Shown here one piece after another: positions 1 through 5,348 of a DNA stretch of 6,987 nucleotides. Position 1 is the first letter of the stretch; each line of letters starts with the position of its first letter. Both the position numbers and the translations under genes were made by a program. The DNA is from Methylomonas sp. (GTDB lineage Bacteria > Pseudomonadota > Gammaproteobacteria > Methylococcales > Methylomonadaceae), in contig JAQTYP010000183.1 of the NCBI GenBank assembly GCA_028688235.1, positions 1 through 6,987 on the forward strand. The letters run 5' to 3'. The notes below the pieces were generated by a model that searched no databases, was not told the DNA's origin, and saw nothing but the letters and a program-made list of their open reading frames with translations.

Positions 1-138
1 CAGTACCATGGCTTCTCGCGTTGTTACCAATGCCGAGGCCTGCATGGTTTCCGGAATGATTTGTGCGGTTAGATCGCCGCTGCCTATGTCTTCGGCAAGA
101 TAAGCAGCAATTTCTGCATCGGTGGGGTGTATGTTCAT
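1..138 (-). CDS. nadC: Nicotinate-nucleotide pyrophosphorylase (quinolinate phosphoribosyltransferase), N-terminal fragment
   Basis: The enzyme converts quinolinate and PRPP to nicotinate mononucleotide, CO2 and PPi in de novo NAD synthesis in the cytoplasm. Only the first 46 codons are present; the gene continues past the left edge. Read on the minus strand from the ATG at 138 it begins MNIHPTDAEIAAYLAEDIG and continues SGDLTAQIIPE, then ends TTREAMVL. The LxEDIGxGDLTAxxIP block and the following xTREx(2)VL strand are the hallmark start of NadC. No catalytic residue can be checked because these lie further in. The gene is divergent from ampD, as in E. coli. No clear Shine-Dalgarno precedes this ATG. 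An in-frame GTG lies further upstream (around 166), but it falls just after a perfect -10 box, so the ATG is preferred. Confidence 0.9.
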   Translation of the reverse strand, partial: MNIHPTDAEIAAYLAEDIGSGDLTAQIIPETMQASALVTTREAMVL

Positions 139-150
139 GTTATGCGAGAA

Positions 151-169
151 GCCGGTTGTCGACACCGGC
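151..169. repeat. Near-perfect palindrome overlapping the predicted nadC transcription start
   Basis: GCCGGT at 151-156 is the reverse complement of ACCGGC at 164-169, and the centre contains the palindrome GTCGAC (158-163) with one extra T at 157. It directly abuts the nadC -10 box and lies 12 bp before the nadC start codon. It could be a repressor operator or a short 5' hairpin in the nadC mRNA. The palindrome is seen directly; any function is inferred. Confidence 0.5.
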
Positions 170-175
170 ATTATA
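170..175 (-). promoter_or_regulatory. Candidate -10 box of nadC promoter
   Basis: The minus strand reads TATAAT exactly, 32 bp upstream of the nadC ATG. No good -35 hexamer is found at 16 to 18 bp, so the promoter may be activator-dependent or weak. Transcription would start near 163. Confidence 0.45.
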
Positions 176-238
176 GACCAAGCGCCCTGGGTTGCCGTCT
201 GTGAGAAAATGACTTCGTTCCTTTAACGTCTGCCGAGT

Positions 239-808
239 ATGGATATCCATCAGCATAAATTGAAAGTCGCCAAACAACTCACCTCACCCAATTGCGACGA
301 TCGCCCCGATCCGGACGATATATCCCTGCTAGTGATTCATTGCATAAGCTTGCCGCCCGAGAAATTCGGTGACGATTATATCGATCAGCTGTTTTGCAAT
401 GGTTTAAATCCGGATGACCATCCTTATTTTAGAGAAATTTATCGACTAAGAGTCTCCGCTCACATGCTGATACGCCGCGACGGTTCGCTAGTGCAATACG
501 TACCCTTCGACCGCCGCGCCTGGCATGCCGGGGTTTCCTGCTATCAGGGTCGGGAGCGTTGCAACGACTTTTCTATAGGCATAGAACTGGAAGGTTCGAT
601 AAACCAGGATTACACGGACGAGCAATATCAGCACTTGGCTGAATTAATTCCTGCGTTGCTGGCGAATTATCCGGGCTTGAGCCCTGAAAGGATAGTCGGG
701 CACTGCGACATTGCCCCTGGCAGAAAGACCGATCCGGGTCCCACGTTCGACTGGCAGCGCTTGCGGATGTCGCTGAAAGGAGCGATGACTCAGCGCCGAG
801 TCAAGTAA
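239..808 (+). CDS. ampD: 1,6-anhydro-N-acetylmuramyl-L-alanine amidase AmpD
   Basis: Cytoplasmic zinc amidase that cleaves the bond between anhydro-MurNAc and L-Ala in muropeptides returned from the wall, feeding peptidoglycan recycling; in enterobacteria its loss raises the AmpR-activating muropeptides that induce beta-lactamase. The 189 residues match the usual length (E. coli 183). The zinc ligands align as H34 (LLVIHCISLPP), H155 (VGHCDIAPGRKTDPGP) and D165, with E116 in GIELEG as a catalytic-site residue and K163 as the conserved lysine. RAWHAGVS and YQGRERCNDFSIG are family blocks. There is no signal peptide. The ATG at 239 is the only ATG start, since an in-frame TAA lies at 224-226; its Shine-Dalgarno is poor. 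E. coli ampD is followed by ampE; here ampE is absent and the 3' end overlaps the convergent nudE by 19 bp. Confidence 0.97.
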   Translation: MDIHQHKLKVAKQLTSPNCDDRPDPDDISLLVIHCISLPPEKFGDDYIDQLFCNGLNPDDHPYFREIYRLRVSAHMLIRRDGSLVQYVPFDRRAWHAGVSCYQGRERCNDFSIGIELEGSINQDYTDEQYQHLAELIPALLANYPGLSPERIVGHCDIAPGRKTDPGPTFDWQRLRMSLKGAMTQRRVK

Positions 809-1341
809 TCGGCAACCAGATACAGCGCGGCAATCGAGCGGGCTTCGCTGCATTCTCCGCTCGCCAGTAGACCGGGAATTTCGCGTATGCTCCATGGCAC
901 CACTTCGAGTTCTTCGGGCTCGTCGCCCACCAATCTTTCCGGGTAAAGATCTTCGGCCAGGATGATGTCTATCGTATGTTCCAGATAAGCGGGCGCCAAC
1001 GATACGGTGCGCAGGTAGTGCAGCTGCCTTGCGCCGTAGCCCACCTCCTCCTTGAGCTCCCGGTTGGCGGCACTCAGATTATCTTCGCCTGCGTCTATCT
1101 TTCCTTTGGGTAGCCCCAGCTCGTAGCGGTGAACGCCGGCGGCATACTCTCTGACCAGTAATACCGTTTCGTTGTCCAGCATCGGTACGATCAGAACGGC
1201 ACCGGAAGAGCCGCTTTTGGCCAGACGTTCGTATCGGCGAACTTGGCCGCTACTGAATTCAAGCTCCAAGGTTTCGATACGAAATTGCCGGGTTTCGGCA
1301 ATCACGGTCTGACTGTGTATGATAGGCATTTTTCGGGACAT
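790..1341 (-). CDS. nudE: Nudix hydrolase NudE (ADP compounds hydrolase)
   Basis: Cytoplasmic Nudix pyrophosphatase; the E. coli homologue splits ADP-ribose, NADH and diadenosine polyphosphates to AMP plus the other half. The Nudix box Gx5Ex7REUxEExGU is complete at about residues 80-102: G80, E86, R94-E95-L96, E98-E99, G101. Family-specific NudE blocks are also present: REYAAGVHRYELGLPKG, SLAPAYLEH and DLYPERLVGDEPE. Starting at ATG 1341 (MSRKMP) gives 183 aa, close to E. coli NudE (186 aa). The frame stays open upstream to a TTG at 1395, which would add 18 residues unlike the family; an ATG at 1329 is also possible. None of these has a convincing Shine-Dalgarno. The gene is divergent from yrfG, an arrangement shared with E. 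coli, and converges on ampD. The 108 bp gap to yrfG holds no clear promoter for nudE. Confidence 0.94.
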   Translation of the reverse strand: MSRKMPIIHSQTVIAETRQFRIETLELEFSSGQVRRYERLAKSGSSGAVLIVPMLDNETVLLVREYAAGVHRYELGLPKGKIDAGEDNLSAANRELKEEVGYGARQLHYLRTVSLAPAYLEHTIDIILAEDLYPERLVGDEPEELEVVPWSIREIPGLLASGECSEARSIAALYLVADYLTRR

Positions 1342-1437
1342 GGCGAGATGGACTACGGTTAGGACGATCTCATCGTAACAGAGCTGTAATGACAAAGCCG
1401 CGGGTTTTTCGTTACCATCGACAAGCGCAGCAAGCCT

Positions 1438-1443
1438 AAGGAG
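1438..1443 (+). promoter_or_regulatory. Ribosome binding site of yrfG
   Basis: AAGGAG lies 6 nt before the ATG at 1450 and fixes the start. Upstream, TGTAAT at 1385-1390 resembles a -10 box but lacks a good -35, so no promoter is called. Confidence 0.85.
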
Positions 1444-1449
1444 TCCGAC

Positions 1450-2124
1450 ATGCTGAATTGGTCCGCAATCGATACGGTGCTATTGGATATGGATGGCACC
1501 TTGCTGGATTTAAATTTCGATAATCATTTTTGGCAGGAATTCGTGCCCTTGCGTTTCGCCGAGCTGCACGACCTGTCGTTGGACGAAGCCAAACTTCAGT
1601 TGAAACCCCGCTTCAAGGCCATGGAAGGACGCCTGGAGTGGTATTGCCTGGATTATTGGAGCGGTGAATTGCAGTTGAATGTGGCCGGGCTGAAGCAGGA
1701 GTTGGCGGGCTTGATCGCCGTGCATCCCTACGTCACCGAGTTTCTGGATGCGGTGCGCGCGAGTGGGCGGCGTTTATTGCTGGTAACGAATGCCCATAGG
1801 GACAGTTTAAGCCTGAAAATGGAAAAGACCTGTTTGCATCAGTTTTTCGACGATATCGTTTCATCGCACGATTATGGCTTGGCCAAGGAGCAACAGGGAT
1901 TCTGGCAGATTCTGCAAGACAGGCATGTGTTCAACAAATGCAGCACCTTGTTAGTCGACGACAGCCTGGCGGTGCTGCGTTCGGCGCAAGTATTCGGCGT
2001 TGCCCATCTGATTTCGATCAGCAAGCCGGATAGCCGGGCGCCGGTCAGGCTGATTCAGGAGTTTCCGGCGGCGGAGGATTTTCGGGCGTTGATGCCGGTG
2101 CCGCCTCGCGGCGCGGACCTTTAA
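1450..2124 (+). CDS. yrfG: GMP/IMP nucleotidase YrfG, HAD family
   Basis: HAD-superfamily phosphatase; the E. coli homologue dephosphorylates purine nucleoside monophosphates (GMP, IMP). All four HAD motifs are present in the 224 aa product (E. coli 222): motif I DMDGTLLD with nucleophile D13 and acid D15, motif II T113-N114 in LVTNAH, motif III K146, and motif IV VDDS with D170-D171. The cap region carries the YrfG-specific blocks FDNHFWQEFVP and LEWYCLDYWS, which separate it from other small HAD phosphatases such as Gph. It is cytoplasmic, with no signal peptide. It is divergent from nudE as in E. coli. The last 26 codons (residues 199-224) lie opposite the 3' end of rhlB, an unusually long convergent overlap of 80 bp. 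Confidence 0.93.
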   Translation: MLNWSAIDTVLLDMDGTLLDLNFDNHFWQEFVPLRFAELHDLSLDEAKLQLKPRFKAMEGRLEWYCLDYWSGELQLNVAGLKQELAGLIAVHPYVTEFLDAVRASGRRLLLVTNAHRDSLSLKMEKTCLHQFFDDIVSSHDYGLAKEQQGFWQILQDRHVFNKCSTLLVDDSLAVLRSAQVFGVAHLISISKPDSRAPVRLIQEFPAAEDFRALMPVPPRGADL

Positions 2125-3382
2125 AATCCCTGGGCTTGCGTTCTCCCTTCTGCGGCCGGCCTTTGTCGTAAGGAACCACGCGTTCTCTGGGTTCGCGCCG
2201 GCCCGGCTTGATAACCTCTTCGAGCAATAACTCGGGTGTGATCGTTTCGACCGGGATTTTTTCACCGATATAGTCTTCGATATCAGGCATCGAATAGGCG
2301 TATTCCTCGCAAATGAAGCTGATGGCTTCGCCGCTGGCGCCGAAGCGGGCGGTACGGCCGATGCGATGCACATAATCTTCGACGTCCTGCGGCAGGTCGT
2401 AATTGAAAACGTGCGACACGTCGGGAATGTGCAGGCCGCGCGCGGCCACGTCGGTGGCTATCATCAATGTGACGCGGTTTTCCTGAAAGTCGTTCAGCAG
2501 GCGCTGGCGCTTTTCTTGCGGCACGTCGCCGCTTAGCAAAGCCGTTTTATAGCCGTTGGCTTGTAAATAATCGTCCAATTGTTCGGCGCTGCGTTTGGTA
2601 TTGACGAATACGATGCTGCGTTGCGGCTGATGATGCTTCAACAAACCTAGCAACAACGGAATTTTCTGATCGTTTGCCGGACAATAGCCGAACTGCTTGA
2701 TGGCTTTAGAGGTCACTTCCTCCGACTCAATGCGTATCAAGACCGGGTTGTTCATATGCTCGTAGGCCAGTTCGGTGACCTTGTACGACAAGGTCGCCGA
2801 AAACAGCAGGTTCAGGCGCTTTTCAGGCGGCGGCATGCGCCGCAACAAGAACCGGATGTCCTTGATGAAGCCCAGATCGAACATGCGATCGGCTTCGTCC
2901 ATGACGGTAACCTGGATGTTATCGAGTGTGAATGCGCCTTGTTTATAAAAATCTATGATGCGGCCGGGCGTGCCTATGATGATGTCGACATTGGTTTTGA
3001 TTTTGTCGAGCTGCTTTTGGTAATCGGTACCGCCGTAAATCAACGCAAGTTTCAAATTCAGGTATTTGCCGAGTACCAGCGCATCCTTATGAATCTGAAT
3101 CGCCAGCTCCCGGGTCGGCGCCAATATCAAGGCTCGCGGGTTCTTGATTTTTTCGCTTTCGTCGTTGATCAGGCGCTGAAAAGTCGCCAACAGGAAGCTA
3201 GCCGTCTTACCTGTGCCGGTTTGAGCCTGGCCTGCCACGTCTTTGTCCCGCAGGGCTAGCGGTAATGATTTGTCCTGAATCGGTGTGCATTGGATAAATC
3301 CCGCCTCTTTCAGACCCTTGATGATGGAGTCGGAGAGCTCCAGATTGCTAAATCGTGTTTCCGTCAAATGTGCTTTTTTCAT
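2045..3382 (-). CDS. rhlB: ATP-dependent RNA helicase RhlB (DEAD-box)
   Basis: DEAD-box RNA helicase; in E. coli it is part of the RNA degradosome with RNase E and PNPase and unwinds structured RNA. From ATG 3382 (MKKAHLTETRFSNLEL) the product has 445 residues. Visible motifs: Q-motif with Q36, motif I AQTGTGKT (53-60), Ia PTRELA (89-94), Ib TPGR (138-141), II DEAD (162-165), III SAT (195-197), IV IVFVNT (257-262), V ATDVAARGLHIP (309-320) and VI HRIGRTAR (339-346, A where E. coli has G). The RhlB-type block MDEADRMFDLGFIKDIR and the position divergent from trxA-rho identify it among DEAD-box paralogues. The basic tail at about 392-426 is typical; the following Pro/Glu/Ala tail (427-445) makes it longer than E. 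coli RhlB (421 aa). The frame is open upstream to a TTG at 3430, and an in-frame ATG lies at 3394; homology favours 3382. No Shine-Dalgarno is clear. Confidence 0.95.
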   Translation of the reverse strand: MKKAHLTETRFSNLELSDSIIKGLKEAGFIQCTPIQDKSLPLALRDKDVAGQAQTGTGKTASFLLATFQRLINDESEKIKNPRALILAPTRELAIQIHKDALVLGKYLNLKLALIYGGTDYQKQLDKIKTNVDIIIGTPGRIIDFYKQGAFTLDNIQVTVMDEADRMFDLGFIKDIRFLLRRMPPPEKRLNLLFSATLSYKVTELAYEHMNNPVLIRIESEEVTSKAIKQFGYCPANDQKIPLLLGLLKHHQPQRSIVFVNTKRSAEQLDDYLQANGYKTALLSGDVPQEKRQRLLNDFQENRVTLMIATDVAARGLHIPDVSHVFNYDLPQDVEDYVHRIGRTARFGASGEAISFICEEYAYSMPDIEDYIGEKIPVETITPELLLEEVIKPGRREPRERVVPYDKGRPQKGERKPRDFKGPRREAAPASTPENPPPPETPESA

Positions 3383-3423
3383 GGCCGATAGCATATCGTA
3401 AAAACCGATTTGGATGAAATAGA

Positions 3424-3453
3424 TTGACAATTGCCGCGAGACAAAACTATAGT
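3424..3453 (+). promoter_or_regulatory. Sigma70-type promoter of trxA
   Basis: A perfect -35 TTGACA (3424-3429) and TATAGT (3448-3453, 5 of 6) are separated by 18 bp. Transcription would start near 3460, leaving a leader of about 23 nt. The -10 sits in the palindrome ACTATAGT (3446-3453), which overlaps a second palindrome, AGTTCGAACT (3451-3460). Confidence 0.75.
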
Positions 3454-3472
3454 TCGAACTTTGTAAACTATT

Positions 3473-3476
3473 GGAG
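3473..3476 (+). promoter_or_regulatory. Ribosome binding site selecting the GTG start of trxA
   Basis: GGAG is 6 nt before the GTG at 3483, the spacing expected for initiation. An ATG at 3478 is only 1 nt from the GGAG and is out of frame, so it is not the trxA start. Confidence 0.8.
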
Positions 3477-3482
3477 AATGGC

Positions 3483-3809
3483 GTGAGCGACTTAGTCCTT
3501 CATGTATCAGATGCTGATTTTAACGATGTCGTACTGAAAGCCGCAGGTCCGGTATTGGTCGATTATTGGGCCGAATGGTGTGGTCCTTGCAAAATGATTG
3601 CCCCGGTTTTGGATGAAGTTGCAGCTGAATATCAAGGCAAATTGACCATTGCCAAGTTGAATATCGACGAAAATCCCAAAACGCCCCAGCATTACGGCGT
3701 GCGGGGTATCCCGACGCTGATGCTGTTCAAGGGTGGCGAAGTCGAAGCGACCAAGGTCGGCGCTTTGACCAAGTCGCAATTGACCGCCTTTATCGATAGC
3801 AATACCTAG
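3483..3809 (+). CDS. trxA: Thioredoxin 1 (TrxA)
   Basis: Small cytoplasmic dithiol-disulfide oxidoreductase, reduced by thioredoxin reductase, which supplies electrons to ribonucleotide reductase, methionine sulfoxide reductases and other targets. With the GTG start at 3483 the protein begins (M)SDLVLHVSD and has 108 residues (E. coli 109). The active site is WCGPC at 32-36 with C33 and C36; the buried acid D27 and the cis-proline P77 in RGIPT are in place. AEWCGPCKMIAPVLDE and EYQGKLTIAKLNID are close to E. coli TrxA. The frame extends upstream to a TTG at 3471, but the ribosome binding site GGAG lies inside that extension, which excludes it. It is divergent from rhlB and upstream of rho in the same orientation, as in E. 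coli. A dedicated strong promoter precedes it. Confidence 0.97.
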   Translation: MSDLVLHVSDADFNDVVLKAAGPVLVDYWAEWCGPCKMIAPVLDEVAAEYQGKLTIAKLNIDENPKTPQHYGVRGIPTLMLFKGGEVEATKVGALTKSQLTAFIDSNT

Positions 3810-3825
3810 CAAACGCTTCAATGAA

Positions 3826-3857
3826 CGGGCTATTCATAAAACGTTGTGATTAGCCCG
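3826..3857 (+). other. Hairpin between trxA and rho
   Basis: CGGGCTA (3826-3832) is complementary to TAGCCCG (3851-3857), giving a 7 bp stem with an 18 nt loop, 17 nt after the trxA stop. No U-run follows, so it is not a classic intrinsic terminator. It may stabilise the trxA 3' end or lower readthrough into rho. Confidence 0.4.
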
Positions 3858-3873
3858 GTAATTGCGCTAAAAT
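3844..3873 (+). promoter_or_regulatory. Candidate rho promoter
   Basis: TTGTGA (3844-3849, 4 of 6) and TAAAAT (3868-3873, 5 of 6) are separated by 18 bp. Transcription would start near 3880, giving a leader of about 100 nt before the rho ATG. rho could also be transcribed by readthrough from trxA. Confidence 0.45.
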
Positions 3874-3980
3874 CTTGCCCGCTTGCTTCCGCTTCCTCTG
3901 CTCCGTAATTAATTCCAACTAACACCTCTGCCAGAAACGGTTTCATGCCGTTTTGCTTTTCTTCATTTCCCATAGTCAAT
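3871..3980 (+). promoter_or_regulatory. rho: C-rich, G-poor rho leader, possible autogenous Rho-loading (rut-like) region
   Basis: These 110 nt contain 35 C and 14 G, with many pyrimidine-C steps and little apparent secondary structure: the composition Rho prefers for loading. E. coli rho is known to be autoregulated by Rho-dependent termination in its leader, so a similar loop is likely here. The composition is observed; the regulation is inferred. No leader peptide with a ribosome binding site is visible. Confidence 0.45.
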
Positions 3981-5237
3981 ATGAATCTTACCGAGTTAAA
4001 ACTTAAACAAGTCAGTGAAATTATTTCTATCGCAGAATCTTTAGGCCTAGAAAATATCGATAGAGCCCGAAAACAGGAATTGATCTTCGGCATCCTGAAA
4101 AAACAGGCGAAGAGCGGGGAAGACATATTCGGTGATGGTGTGCTGGAGATTTTGCAGGACGGTTTTGGTTTTTTGCGAACCCCGGGCTGCTCGTATTTGG
4201 CGGGTCCCGACGACATCTATGTATCTCCTAGCCAAATCAGGCGTTTCGGTTTGCGGACCGGCGATACCATTAGCGGCAAGATCAGGCCGCCAAAGGAAGG
4301 CGAGCGCTATTTCGCGATGCTCAAGGTCGAAAGCATCAACTTCGAGTCGCCGGAACAAGCCAAGAACAAGATTTCGTTTTCCAACCTCACGCCGCTATTT
4401 GCTAACAAACGCTTCCGCCTGGAACAAGGTAACGGCACCAGCGAAGATCTGACGGCGCGCATGATAGACTTGATCGCACCCATCGGTAAGGGACAACGGG
4501 GCTTGATCGTTTCGCCGCCCAAGGCCGGTAAAACCATGATCATGCAAAGTATTGCCCATGCGATCGCCGAGAAGAATCCTGACTGCTATCTGATCGTATT
4601 GTTGATAGACGAGCGACCTGAGGAGGTCACGGAAATGGAGCGTTGCGTGCGTGGCGAAGTGGTCTCCAGCACGTTCGACGAACCGGCTACCCGCCACGTG
4701 CAGGTGGCCGATATGGTGATAGAAAAGGCCCGGCGTCTGGTAGAGCACAAACACGACGTGGTCATCCTGTTAGACTCCATTACCCGTCTGGCCCGTGCAT
4801 ACAACATGGTGGTGCCTTCGTCCGGCAAACTGTTGTCCGGCGGTGTCGATGCTAACGCCCTCGAAAAGCCCAAGCGCTTTTTCGGCGCGGCTCGGAATAT
4901 TGAGGAGGGCGGCAGCTTGACGATTATCGCCACGGCGCTGGTCGAAACCGGTTCCCGTATGGACGAGGTCATCTTCGAAGAGTTCAAGGGCACGGGCAAC
5001 ATGGAGTTGCATCTGGAACGCAAAATCGCCGAAAAACGCATCTATCCTGCCATCAACATCAACCGTTCCGGCACCCGCCGCGAAGAATACCTGGTCGACC
5101 CCGACGAACTGCAAAAAACCTGGATATTGCGCAAGATTCTGCAGCCCATGGACGAATTGGCGGCTTCGGAGTTTTTGCTTGGCAAATTGAAGGATTTTAA
5201 AACCAACGCCGAATTTTTCGATTCGATGAAGCGTTAA
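3981..5237 (+). CDS. rho: Transcription termination factor Rho
   Basis: Hexameric RNA-dependent ATPase that loads on C-rich nascent RNA and terminates transcription. From ATG 3981 (MNLTELKLKQVSEI) it has 418 residues (E. coli 419). The RNA-binding OB fold keeps F62, F64, R66, Y80, E108 and Y110. The ATPase core shows Walker A PPKAGKT (179-185; K181, K184), catalytic E211 in IDERPEE, Walker B D265 in ILLDS, the Q-loop around 276-288 and arginine residues R353 and R366 at the subunit interface. R-loop position 326 is Arg where E. coli has Lys, a conservative change. There is no insertion domain. The frame is open upstream to an ATG at 3945, but that would add 12 residues absent from E. coli Rho. 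Neither start has a Shine-Dalgarno. It lies downstream of trxA, as in E. coli. Confidence 0.97.
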   Translation: MNLTELKLKQVSEIISIAESLGLENIDRARKQELIFGILKKQAKSGEDIFGDGVLEILQDGFGFLRTPGCSYLAGPDDIYVSPSQIRRFGLRTGDTISGKIRPPKEGERYFAMLKVESINFESPEQAKNKISFSNLTPLFANKRFRLEQGNGTSEDLTARMIDLIAPIGKGQRGLIVSPPKAGKTMIMQSIAHAIAEKNPDCYLIVLLIDERPEEVTEMERCVRGEVVSSTFDEPATRHVQVADMVIEKARRLVEHKHDVVILLDSITRLARAYNMVVPSSGKLLSGGVDANALEKPKRFFGAARNIEEGGSLTIIATALVETGSRMDEVIFEEFKGTGNMELHLERKIAEKRIYPAININRSGTRREEYLVDPDELQKTWILRKILQPMDELAASEFLLGKLKDFKTNAEFFDSMKR

Positions 5238-5249
5238 CCCGCTATTTTT
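5230..5249 (+). terminator. Weak terminator-like hairpin at the rho stop codon
   Basis: AGCG (5230-5233) can pair with CGCT (5240-5243) around the stop codon, followed by A and five T (5245-5249). A 4 bp stem is too weak for a confident intrinsic terminator. Confidence 0.2.
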
Positions 5250-5251
5250 CG

Positions 5252-5282
5252 CCGGCCGGAGCTAGCTCCCATGCTCCGCCGG
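5252..5282 (+). other. Stable GC-rich hairpin after rho
   Basis: CCGG (5252-5255) plus CGGAGC (5257-5262) pair with GCTCCG (5273-5278) plus CCGG (5279-5282): 10 bp with one bulged C and a 10 nt loop. An alternative fold uses the 12 bp palindrome at 5258-5269. There is no U-run, so it is more likely a 3'-end barrier, a REP-like palindrome, or part of a regulatory leader for the next gene. Confidence 0.5.
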
Positions 5283-5307
5283 GCGCAATTCACTATTGTT
5301 ATTGCGC
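5283..5307 (+). other. Second hairpin after rho
   Basis: GCGCAAT (5283-5289) and ATTGCGC (5301-5307) form a perfect 7 bp stem with an 11 nt loop, immediately after the first hairpin. No U-run follows. Its right arm overlaps the -35 end and spacer of the candidate promoter at 5296-5324, so at DNA level it could also be a binding site. Confidence 0.45.
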
Positions 5308-5324
5308 GAGCTAATTTGTATATT
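5296..5324 (+). promoter_or_regulatory. Candidate promoter of the ABC protein gene
   Basis: TTGTTA (5296-5301, 4 of 6) and TATATT (5319-5324, 5 of 6) are separated by exactly 17 bp. Transcription would start near 5331, about 20 nt before the gene. Confidence 0.5.
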
Positions 5325-5342
5325 GCCGGCTATACCTGAATT

Positions 5343-5347
5343 AGGAG
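5343..5347 (+). promoter_or_regulatory. Ribosome binding site that questions the ATG start of the ABC gene
   Basis: AGGAG is only 1 nt before the ATG at 5349 but 7 nt before the in-frame TTG at 5355, the ideal distance. Spacing therefore favours TTG as the real start; the protein would lose only two residues. Confidence 0.6.
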
Positions 5348-5348
5348 C

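Noticed and set aside
1342..1395. Upstream extension of NudE from a TTG at 1395
   Set aside because: The extra 18 residues do not resemble the family, and the length from ATG 1341 already matches E. coli NudE.
3821..3853. Ten-codon ORF (MNGLFIKRCD) between trxA and rho as a possible rho leader peptide
   Set aside because: No Shine-Dalgarno precedes it, and it lies mostly upstream of the predicted rho transcription start. Chance is the simpler reading.
3945..3980. N-terminal extension of Rho from ATG 3945
   Set aside because: It adds 12 residues not found in E. coli Rho, has no better ribosome site, and MNLTEL at 3981 matches the family start exactly.
4586..5114. Long minus-strand frames opposite rho
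   Set aside because: They are antisense shadows of the highly conserved rho coding sequence with no motifs of their own.
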